A stretch of DNA of 5,376 bases, from positions 1 through 5,376 of the forward strand of contig JALSSQ010000022.1 in assembly GCA_026984165.1 (NCBI GenBank), read 5' to 3'. The position numbers and the translations under genes were made by a program. The notes under the pieces are model-generated. The model saw nothing but the letters and a program-made list of their open reading frames with translations, was not told the DNA's origin and made no database searches. How positions within the stretch are numbered: position 1 is the first letter of the stretch; the number at the start of each line of letters is the position of its first letter. Positions 1 through 5,323 of the stretch are shown in pieces. The DNA comes from Sulfurovum sp. GTDB taxonomy: Bacteria > Campylobacterota > Campylobacteria > Campylobacterales > Sulfurovaceae.

Positions 1-77
1 AGTGCTAGTAGCAGTGTGGTTGTGATTAGGAGAGCAAAAGGTCTAATTGCCCCCTCTATTTGTACTCTTTTTTTCAT
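1..77 (-). CDS. N-terminal fragment of an unidentified membrane or exported protein
   Basis: An ATG at 77-75 opens a frame that stays open to the left window edge for 25 codons. It is preceded by a purine-rich ribosome binding site (AAGGGA, complement of 84-89) 6 bases upstream. The residues are MKKRVQIEGAIRP followed by a hydrophobic run FALLITTTLLLA. This is a positively charged N-terminus followed by a membrane-spanning or signal-type segment, so the product is probably inserted in or exported across the inner membrane. The RPFALLI pattern loosely recalls pseudopilin or GspK-like N-termini, but the residue before F is P rather than the G or A needed by prepilin peptidase, so that comparison is weak. 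It lies 71 bp downstream of mutS2 in the same direction. I see no clear terminator or good promoter in that gap, so read-through from mutS2 is possible. The function is not recognised; existence as a gene start is fairly likely. Confidence 0.6.
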   Translation of the reverse strand, partial: MKKRVQIEGAIRPFALLITTTLLLA

Positions 78-148
78 TCTTTTTCCCTTTAAAATGATTG
101 TATTGTGTACGGTTAGTTTATACTAGAAGTATTACCTGTTGATTACCA

Positions 149-2377
149 CTACAACTCTACAACTGTAATGCCCATGTTTCCTGGCATTTTGTAAAATGTG
201 CCAATTTTAGGATGTTTTTTCAGGTATTCACTCACAAGTTTAGACAACACTCCCCCACCCGTACCATGAATAATCTGCACTTCACTAAGGTTATTGACAA
301 GTGCATCGGAGAGAAATTTATCGACCGTCTCTAAAGCTTCATCAGCATACATACCTAGGAGTTTTACTGACACTGAAGCACCTGATTTTTCTACGTTTAT
401 ATCTGCTTTGGGTACATGTGGTTTTGGTTTGAGTTTGGCTTTTAGCTCTTCTCCTCTACGTTTAAGCTGTGAGAGTGGTACACGCATTTTAAGACCATCT
501 ACGATGATAGTCGCATCTTTCCCGCGTAAGGAGACAAGCTCACCTTTATGCGAACGATACTTCACTTTGTCGCCCTCTTTTAGAGGTGTAACATCTTCTT
601 TAACAAATGCTTTTTGCTTAAAATCTTTACGTTGGTGTGCCACATTGAGCAGACGTCTTCCCTCGGTTGACTCTTTGGCTTTTAAGGCTTCACGTGCCTT
701 TTTTGTCGCTGCATTATAACGGTTTTCCAATGTGGCTATAGCTTTTCTGTGTTGTTCTTGAAGTTTAAACTCCTCTTCTTCCAGTTTTGCTTTTTTCTTC
801 TCTATAGTTTCTAATTCTTCATCTATCTTGGCTATCTTGGTACGCATTTCACGTTCAAGTGAGGTAGATTTTTCTATGAGTTCATTGAGATTTTCTTTGT
901 CTTCGCCATAAACTTTTTTTGCTTGATTGACGATGGCTACAGGCACACCATAGCGCTGTGCCGTCTCAAACGCATACGACTTCCCTATGCTTCCTTGCAA
1001 AAAAGTATAGGTAGGCATACGTCGTTCTTCATCATACAGTGCTGCGATGAGTTCTACCTCATCATCTGTTGCCATAAGTGAAGCCAAACGTTTATGGTGC
1101 GTTGTGACGATAAAGCTTATGCCTTTTTTACGCAGTTCATCCAACATCACCCTAAACAAACTTGCTGCTTCATCGGAGTCTGTTCCAAGTTCTATCTCAT
1201 CTACCCCTACGATGGCATCTTCTTTGTTAAAGAGTTTTGCAAACTCCTGCATACGCCCTGCAAAGGTTGAAATGTCATTTTTGACCGACTGAGGGTCATC
1301 TATAACGGCTTCTATGCTTTTGTAATGCCCTACTTCTGTCTTAGAGGCATCACACTTAAAGGGTAACAAATATTTAGACATATACACCGCAGAGAGCATC
1401 GACTTAAGTAGCATCGTTTTACCCCCTGCATTCACACCCGTTACCAGCATGATTTGCTTATTAAAATCCATGGAGATAGGCACTGGGTTTTCTATGGCAG
1501 GGTGTGCAAAGTCTTGTAATTTAATGCGTTTAGACTTAGAGGGCAAGATAAACTCATACTCTTTGGCTCTGGCAAAACTCACACGCGCCTGATAATGGTC
1601 AAAACGGTCATACTCTTTGTTGATGAACGCTAAAAAACGCTCCCATTTAAAAAAGACTGCTGAGATTTCTTTACAGTAACGAAAAATAATCTGCTCTTTA
1701 TTTGAGATGAGTGCAGACTGTTTTTCTTTGAGGTATGAAATACTCTGAGGCAAAATATAAAAGTACCCTGCTGCTGACCTTGCAACCACAGTCGCCTTAA
1801 TCGCATTGTTAAAGCCACCTCGCACCAGTAAAGTCTCTTCTCCACCATTAAAGTGTACTTGTGTATCGACAAGATAATCCCTAAGCCTGCTTGAGTGTGC
1901 CAATTTATAGAGTGTCTCTTTAATCTCTTTTTTGTTTTGTTTGATGGCTCGTTCAAGCTTGTACAGCTCAGGGTCACGCTCTGGGTTGATCTCTCCCTCT
2001 TGGGTAAAATACCCTATAATCTCCACTATCTCATCAGGTATCTCTATGCCTTGTATCCATGAAATAAGCGGCTCTGTAAAGCCCACAGAAGAGAGTGTAT
2101 TGAAGTAAGAAAACATCGTCACAAAAGCGTAAATCTCATCTAAACTAAGAATAGCTTGTTTTTTAATGCGTGCAAGCTCAGCATCTAGGTTAGGTACAGG
2201 TTTAGGTGTGGGAAATTCTACACGAGAAAGTGCTTTGATGTAACGATAATGCTGATTGATATCCCCCATCATCGCCACAGGTTTCTCTCTAGCTAAAAAA
2301 GTCTGAAACTGCTTGACGTACCCATCAAGATCTAGTTTTTGAAATATAGGTTTTTTCTTTATTTGTTCTGAAGACAC
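149..2377 (-). CDS. mutS2: MutS2 family ATPase with C-terminal Smr domain
   Basis: This 742-residue protein has the MutS2 architecture: an N-terminal helical lever/clamp region (about 15-290), a MutS-type ATPase (about 300-485), a charged coiled coil (about 495-590), a small KOW-like beta segment (about 598-640) and an Smr domain (about 668-742). Visible motifs are Walker A GVNAGGKT (314-321), the STFAGRM segment (370-376), Walker B ending VDE (392-394) followed by LGTDSDEAA, the TTHH switch (425-428), and the Smr HGTGGG loop (704-709). MutS2 proteins are cytoplasmic dimers; known members suppress homologous recombination or sense and split collided ribosomes, and are not classical mismatch-repair MutS. 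The Smr LDxR motif is replaced by VKLL (671-674). The start is GTG at 2377-2375: an in-frame TGA lies three codons upstream, and the next internal start (residue 34) would remove the N-terminal LDLD segment. Its Shine-Dalgarno (AAGGA, complement of 2390-2394) is 12 bases away, longer than usual. It has its own promoter downstream of the DUF481 gene. Family assignment is very secure; the exact start is less so. Confidence 0.96.
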   Translation of the reverse strand: MSSEQIKKKPIFQKLDLDGYVKQFQTFLAREKPVAMMGDINQHYRYIKALSRVEFPTPKPVPNLDAELARIKKQAILSLDEIYAFVTMFSYFNTLSSVGFTEPLISWIQGIEIPDEIVEIIGYFTQEGEINPERDPELYKLERAIKQNKKEIKETLYKLAHSSRLRDYLVDTQVHFNGGEETLLVRGGFNNAIKATVVARSAAGYFYILPQSISYLKEKQSALISNKEQIIFRYCKEISAVFFKWERFLAFINKEYDRFDHYQARVSFARAKEYEFILPSKSKRIKLQDFAHPAIENPVPISMDFNKQIMLVTGVNAGGKTMLLKSMLSAVYMSKYLLPFKCDASKTEVGHYKSIEAVIDDPQSVKNDISTFAGRMQEFAKLFNKEDAIVGVDEIELGTDSDEAASLFRVMLDELRKKGISFIVTTHHKRLASLMATDDEVELIAALYDEERRMPTYTFLQGSIGKSYAFETAQRYGVPVAIVNQAKKVYGEDKENLNELIEKSTSLEREMRTKIAKIDEELETIEKKKAKLEEEEFKLQEQHRKAIATLENRYNAATKKAREALKAKESTEGRRLLNVAHQRKDFKQKAFVKEDVTPLKEGDKVKYRSHKGELVSLRGKDATIIVDGLKMRVPLSQLKRRGEELKAKLKPKPHVPKADINVEKSGASVSVKLLGMYADEALETVDKFLSDALVNNLSEVQIIHGTGGGVLSKLVSEYLKKHPKIGTFYKMPGNMGITVVEL

Positions 2378-2387
2378 GTGATATCAT
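2325..2387 (-). other. Possible 20-codon decoy or leader ORF overlapping the mutS2 start
   Basis: An ATG at 2387-2385 lies ten bases upstream of the mutS2 GTG and in a different frame. It reads 20 codons (MISRVFRTNKEKTYISKTRS) to a TGA and overlaps the first 53 bases of mutS2. The only ribosome binding site nearby (AAGGA, complement of 2390-2394) is just 2 bases from this ATG and 12 from the GTG, so neither start is ideally placed. The peptide resembles nothing I know. It may be chance, a decoy start that lowers mutS2 translation, or a trace of an indel near the mutS2 5' end. Confidence 0.2.
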
Positions 2388-2421
2388 TTTCCTTATAGCT
2401 AATAGAAGTATTATATCACGT
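2376..2421. repeat. 9-bp inverted repeat flanking the mutS2 leader
   Basis: ACGTGATAT at 2376-2384 is matched exactly by its reverse complement ATATCACGT at 2413-2421, with 28 bp between them. One arm covers the mutS2 extended -10 element and the other overlaps the GTG start codon, so a dimeric regulator could in principle bridge promoter and start. The second arm lies upstream of the expected transcript start, so this would act as DNA rather than as an RNA hairpin. It may also be chance in AT-rich sequence. Confidence 0.3.
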
Positions 2422-2437
2422 TTTAGATTGTGGGCAA
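2410..2437 (-). promoter_or_regulatory. Sigma-70 type extended -10 promoter of mutS2
   Basis: Read on the minus strand, a perfect TATAAT (complement of 2410-2415) is preceded by TGA, giving the extended -10 form TGATATAAT. A -35-like TTGCCC (complement of 2432-2437, four of six consensus bases) lies 16 bp upstream. Transcription would begin near 2403, leaving a leader of about 26 bases before the mutS2 GTG. The -35 element overlaps the hairpin that follows the DUF481 gene. The promoter upstream of that gene has the same geometry. Confidence 0.6.
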
Positions 2438-2447
2438 CTAGCCCACA
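2429..2447 (-). terminator. Hairpin following the DUF481 gene, possible weak terminator
   Basis: A 7-bp stem (TGTGGGC at 2429-2435 with GCCCACA at 2441-2447) closes a 5-base loop, 12 bases beyond the DUF481 stop codon. It is the only GC-rich stem between the two genes. On the minus strand it is not followed by a run of T (the next bases are ATCTAAAACG), so it is not a textbook intrinsic terminator. It could stabilise the 3' end or slow RNA polymerase. The stem shares bases with the mutS2 -35 element. Confidence 0.4.
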
Positions 2448-2459
2448 TGAGAGAAATAC

Positions 2460-3254
2460 TTAAAAGTTATATCCAACTCTTACAATAGATTTTGTATCTG
2501 TTTTCTTAAATCCGGTTGCAGGAAAATTGTCATAGCGAATCTCCTCTTCTAAACTAACTGAAATGCTTTGTGCAACTGCAAAATTAAATCCAATCACACC
2601 AGCTACTTCATAGTCATTAGAAAAATCTTTAAAATTCTCCATAGCGCCTACTTTTACATACAGTTTACTCACATCATTGAGTTGATTATTATATTCTGCA
2701 TACTCATTAAGAGAACCAAATTTACGTGTTGCTTGTGCATCAGAAAAGTCCTGATAATTGTATGCTGTTCCTAATTTAAGTTTTAATGAGTGTTGACCAT
2801 CATTATATACTTCTTTGCCTAGACCTATACCAATAGCAATTTTATTGTCATAGTTTTGAAATGTATTTCGTAACCAGTTTACCGCTGCATAACCCAACCA
2901 TCCATCAGTAATATACTGCTCTAAACCTACATTAGCTGTGTACTCTTCATTATCTTTAATACCATCATTTTTAGTCATATATGCACTTGCATCAAATGCT
3001 ACTTTTAATGCTTCGTTTGCATACCCTACTGTTGTAAAAGAAGCATCATATTTGCCATTAAGATTTAATGTTTTGGTGTTTCCTGTTGTATTTGCTAAAC
3101 CAAAGTTTATACTTTGTTTTAACTCTTTGCTTGCGTTTATATCTGATTTTGCTGCATATTGTGCCTCTACATCTGTAACTTTAAGTTCATCTGCCGTACT
3201 TACTGTTACCAATGCAAGCCCTATAGCGAGTGAAGTTTGTATTATTTTATGCAT
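2460..3254 (-). CDS. DUF481-type outer-membrane beta-barrel protein
   Basis: This 264-residue protein starts with a classic Sec signal peptide: MHK, a hydrophobic core (about 4-18) and a likely cleavage after STA at residue 21. The mature part is made of alternating polar/hydrophobic strands with many aromatic residues. It contains the SINFGLANTTGNTKTLNLNG region (48-67), whose GNT motif resembles the 'sGNs' signature of the DUF481/YdiY salt-induced outer-membrane family. It ends in a strand with terminal phenylalanine (SIVRVGYNF), the usual BAM recognition signal. The size (about 243 residues mature) suits a barrel of roughly 10-12 strands. The product should sit in the outer membrane; its substrate or role is unknown. 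The ATG at 3254 has AAGGA (complement of 3261-3265) 6 bases upstream. The gene has its own extended -10 promoter and a hairpin behind it, so it appears to be a monocistronic unit between murC and mutS2. A different small barrel family is possible; export to the outer membrane is quite secure. Confidence 0.82.
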   Translation of the reverse strand: MHKIIQTSLAIGLALVTVSTADELKVTDVEAQYAAKSDINASKELKQSINFGLANTTGNTKTLNLNGKYDASFTTVGYANEALKVAFDASAYMTKNDGIKDNEEYTANVGLEQYITDGWLGYAAVNWLRNTFQNYDNKIAIGIGLGKEVYNDGQHSLKLKLGTAYNYQDFSDAQATRKFGSLNEYAEYNNQLNDVSKLYVKVGAMENFKDFSNDYEVAGVIGFNFAVAQSISVSLEEEIRYDNFPATGFKKTDTKSIVRVGYNF

Positions 3255-3282
3255 TCTTTTTCCTTATAAATTATTTTTTACG

Positions 3283-3298
3283 CGTGAATTATATCACA
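3283..3298. promoter_or_regulatory. CRP/FNR-like palindrome over the DUF481 -10 element
   Basis: CGTGA-ATTATA-TCACA at 3283-3298 matches nine of the ten fixed positions of the CRP consensus TGTGA-N6-TCACA. The six central bases are exactly the -10 hexamer on the minus strand, so a bound regulator would block rather than activate this promoter. Part of the match (the TGTGA half) follows from the extended -10 element itself, which weakens the case. A CRP/FNR-family repressor is a reasonable but unproven guess. Confidence 0.3.
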
Positions 3299-3315
3299 AA
3301 TAAACTTGCAAACAA
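3288..3315 (-). promoter_or_regulatory. Sigma-70 type extended -10 promoter of the DUF481 gene
   Basis: On the minus strand a perfect TATAAT (complement of 3288-3293) carries the upstream TGA of an extended -10. A weak -35-like TTGTTT (complement of 3310-3315) lies 16 bp upstream, in the same geometry as the mutS2 promoter. The region towards murC is T-rich on the minus strand, as is common upstream of Campylobacterota promoters. Transcription would start near 3281, giving a leader of about 27 bases. Confidence 0.6.
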
Positions 3316-3346
3316 ACCTTCAACAAAAAAGAGAAAAAATTCAAAA

Positions 3347-4660
3347 CTATACCTCACCACGTATCTGATAGGTAATATCACCTGCACCAAAAGCCGTGAC
3401 TAAACCCTCATGGTATTCGCGTATCGTATGCCCATCTTTTATGACTTTCACCACACCGTCTTCTTTGGTCACAGAGTCAGCCATGAGGAGTTTGTAGCGA
3501 GAAAATGCACCTTTTAGGTCGATATCTACTTCGAGTTCGCCTGCTGACCATATAGGCAAGATAACCAATTCATCTGCCCCTTCAAAACACTCTACAAAAC
3601 CTTGTAAATTATCCATCGTTCTTGAGTATTTATGGGGTTGCCAGATGACATTGAGTTGATTAAAGGTACGTAACCCTTTATAAGCCTGAAGTGACTCCAT
3701 CGTTACTTTTATCTCTGTAGGGTGATGTCCATAGTCATCTATGACCACACAGTTTTCTTGATTTTGCACAATGTCAAAACGTTTTTTAATGCCTTTGTAG
3801 TTGAGTAGGTTTGTACGTATATCTTCTATATTTTCACCCAGTTCAAGTGCCGCAAGTATGGCAAGTGCCGCATCAAGTGCGATATGGTTTCCAAAACCAA
3901 ACACTTCAAAACTCCCTAAATCTAAAAGCGTAAACCTGGTATGAGGCTCACCATTAACTAATACAAATTCAATGTTAGAGATATCTTTGCTTGGATACAG
4001 CTTGATACTTTCGAGTTCCAGTGAAGCCAAAAATGTATCTTCTGCGTTGATGACACGCACTTGTGCAAGGTTTAAAAAGTTTCTGTAGGCATTATAAAAA
4101 CGCTCTTCATCGTACTCGTAGTACTCCATGTGTTCAGGTTCAACATTGGTGACTATGGCTAAATAGGGGTTAGCATTGAGAAAACTCTCATCACTCTCAT
4201 CTGCTTCAAATACCACTTTGTTATTAGGGTAGTTACGTACATTTGAGCCAAACGCTTTGCTAATAGCCCCTATGAGTGCATTGGAGTGAGGAATGAGAGA
4301 AGCAAGCATGGCAGAAGTAGTACTCTTGCCATGTGCCCCACCTACAGCATAGACCTCTTTTTCACCAAGTATAGATTTGAGTGATTCTTTACGTGAAAGT
4401 AGTTCAATGCCTAATTCTTTGGCTCTTTGATACTCAGGATTATTCGGACGCACCGCAGCAGAGTAAATCACTCTCTCCACACCCTCCACTGCATCTGCAT
4501 GATGAGGAATGGTAATTTTGGCATCAAAGTTGGTAGCCAAATCATTGGTGATTTCTGTTTGTTTGATGTCAGAACCTGAGATTTTATGTCCGTCATTTGC
4601 CAAAAATTTTGCCAAGGCTGAAAGCCCAATACCACCTATACCTATAAAGTGTATTTTCAT
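3347..4660 (-). CDS. murC: UDP-N-acetylmuramate--L-alanine ligase (MurC)
   Basis: MurC is the cytoplasmic ligase that adds L-alanine to UDP-N-acetylmuramate using ATP, the first peptide step of peptidoglycan synthesis. From the chosen start it has 437 residues, a normal or slightly short length. It shows the N-terminal Rossmann segment GIGGIGLSALAKFL (7-20), the ATP-binding loop GAHGKST (108-114), EADESDESF (152-160), the NVEPEHMEYY metal/substrate region (172-181), GIKKRFD (290-296), DDYGHHPTEI (308-317), WQPHKYSRT (340-348) and the C-terminal GAGDI (425-429). All three Mur ligase domains are present. The start is ATG at 4660-4658 because it has AGGAG 5 bases upstream and begins directly with the conserved MKIHFIGIGG. 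The frame extends 12 codons further to a TTG at 4696, which has no such support. It lies 42 bp after the upstream 198-residue gene with no promoter or terminator visible between them, so the two are probably one transcript. The P-loop reads GAHGKST where many MurC proteins have GTHGKTT; the lysine is kept. Confidence 0.97.
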   Translation of the reverse strand: MKIHFIGIGGIGLSALAKFLANDGHKISGSDIKQTEITNDLATNFDAKITIPHHADAVEGVERVIYSAAVRPNNPEYQRAKELGIELLSRKESLKSILGEKEVYAVGGAHGKSTTSAMLASLIPHSNALIGAISKAFGSNVRNYPNNKVVFEADESDESFLNANPYLAIVTNVEPEHMEYYEYDEERFYNAYRNFLNLAQVRVINAEDTFLASLELESIKLYPSKDISNIEFVLVNGEPHTRFTLLDLGSFEVFGFGNHIALDAALAILAALELGENIEDIRTNLLNYKGIKKRFDIVQNQENCVVIDDYGHHPTEIKVTMESLQAYKGLRTFNQLNVIWQPHKYSRTMDNLQGFVECFEGADELVILPIWSAGELEVDIDLKGAFSRYKLLMADSVTKEDGVVKVIKDGHTIREYHEGLVTAFGAGDITYQIRGEV

Positions 4661-4665
4661 CTTTT

Positions 4666-4670
4666 CTCCT
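4666..4670 (-). promoter_or_regulatory. Ribosome binding site that fixes the murC start
   Basis: AGGAG on the minus strand stands 5 bases before the ATG at 4660. It is the strongest Shine-Dalgarno in the window and lies inside the 12-codon extension to the TTG at 4696. It therefore argues for the shorter, 437-residue MurC. Confidence 0.8.
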
Positions 4671-4702
4671 GTAAAGTGAGTATTCTTGCCCACCAATTAA
4701 GA

Positions 4703-5299
4703 TTATTTAGATTCGTCTAAAACCCTAAGCTCTTCTTTGCCCTCTTTGACTTGCTTTGCAAACATCGTAAGTAAAATATCTGTAGGCTGTGTAAACGTCT
4801 GTATAAAAAATGCCAAGGGGTCATTTGCATCAACAGCACTTACATCTACAAGATTTTCTATAAAGTCTTCAAAAGAGTTCCCTGCCATCACAGCAGCGGC
4901 ATGTACCATCATGGCATCTTGAAGTTCCTCATGGTCTATGGTATAGTTGAGTACCAAAAATATCTCTTTGGCACCCTTTTTGTCATTTTCACTATAACGC
5001 TGAATACCATGCTCATAAATGGCACGCGCAGTCGCTTTGTCTTCTTCATCTGTCATGTTAAACTTCTCACCATCGCTAAGCTTTTGTGCCAGTCTGTCAA
5101 AGGCATTGTTGACGATGAAAGTAAAGATTTCATTGATCTCCTCCTCAGGCGCTTCTATGATAAGCTGTGCATCCAAAAGCTGATAGCCTTTAGCGATGCT
5201 TTGCTCCTCTTTGCACTCCTCCTCAAGGCGTTTGATGTTTGCCAAAAATTCAGGATCTTTTTTCAGTTCTTCTACATGTATTTCAGGTGTTTGTTGCAT
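4703..5299 (-). CDS. Acidic helical protein with TPR-like, SycD/LcrH-resembling region
   Basis: This is a 198-residue, strongly acidic, all-helical cytoplasmic protein with no signal peptide or membrane segment. Residues 10-35 look like a charged amphipathic helix. From about residue 88 the pattern is TPR-like: AIYEHGIQRYSENDKKGAKE (93-112) with IFLVLNYTIDH, then DAMMVHAAAVMAGNSFEDFI (128-147), then a turn DANDPLAFFIQTF (157-169) and a final helix. This Y-x-G-x3-Y, LxxxDH and DxxDPxAxF spacing resembles class II chaperones of type III secretion (SycD/LcrH/CesD), which bind translocator proteins. That comparison is made by eye and the function is inferred. No secretion gene is visible here. 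The ATG at 5299 has AAGGA (complement of 5305-5309) 5 bases upstream. It is followed 42 bp later by murC, probably in one transcript, and preceded by a large palindrome. It could instead be a lineage-specific TPR scaffold with a cell-envelope role. It is a real gene; its role is open. Confidence 0.85.
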   Translation of the reverse strand: MQQTPEIHVEELKKDPEFLANIKRLEEECKEEQSIAKGYQLLDAQLIIEAPEEEINEIFTFIVNNAFDRLAQKLSDGEKFNMTDEEDKATARAIYEHGIQRYSENDKKGAKEIFLVLNYTIDHEELQDAMMVHAAAVMAGNSFEDFIENLVDVSAVDANDPLAFFIQTFTQPTDILLTMFAKQVKEGKEELRVLDESK

Positions 5300-5323
5300 T
5301 TTTTTCCTTTGCTTTCACCGAGA

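Noticed and set aside
117..122. TATAAA as a -10 element for the left-edge gene
   Set aside because: It is about 40 bp upstream of the start on the minus strand, but it lacks a -35 match at usual spacing and the extended TG found in the other two promoters, so support is too thin.
124..134. 11-bp string TAGAAGTATTA repeated at 2403-2413
   Set aside because: A shared 11-mer is expected by chance in several kilobases of AT-rich DNA, and the surrounding bases do not align.
294..1292. Plus-strand open frames (294-719 and 1047-1292) opposite mutS2
   Set aside because: They lie wholly antisense to a well-supported coding gene with strong motifs, have low-complexity serine-rich translations and resemble no protein I know.
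1630..1977. 115-codon minus-strand frame inside mutS2
   Set aside because: It is an out-of-frame shadow of the MutS2 lever region, with no support for translation.
2568..3303. Plus-strand open frames (2568-2774 and 2938-3303) opposite the DUF481 gene
   Set aside because: The hydrophobic translations come from the antisense of a beta-barrel gene in AT-rich DNA, and I see no independent gene evidence.
3316..3346. T-rich tract after murC as an intrinsic terminator
   Set aside because: On the minus strand there are T-runs but no GC-rich stem before them, so it reads better as AT-rich sequence upstream of the DUF481 promoter.
4661..4696. Longer MurC beginning at the TTG at 4696 (12 extra residues)
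   Set aside because: The strong AGGAG site lies inside the extension, right before the ATG at 4660, and the family normally begins at the MKIHFIGIGG segment.
4737..4922. 61-codon plus-strand frame opposite the SycD-like gene
   Set aside because: It is antisense to a better supported gene that has a good ribosome site and domain-like pattern.
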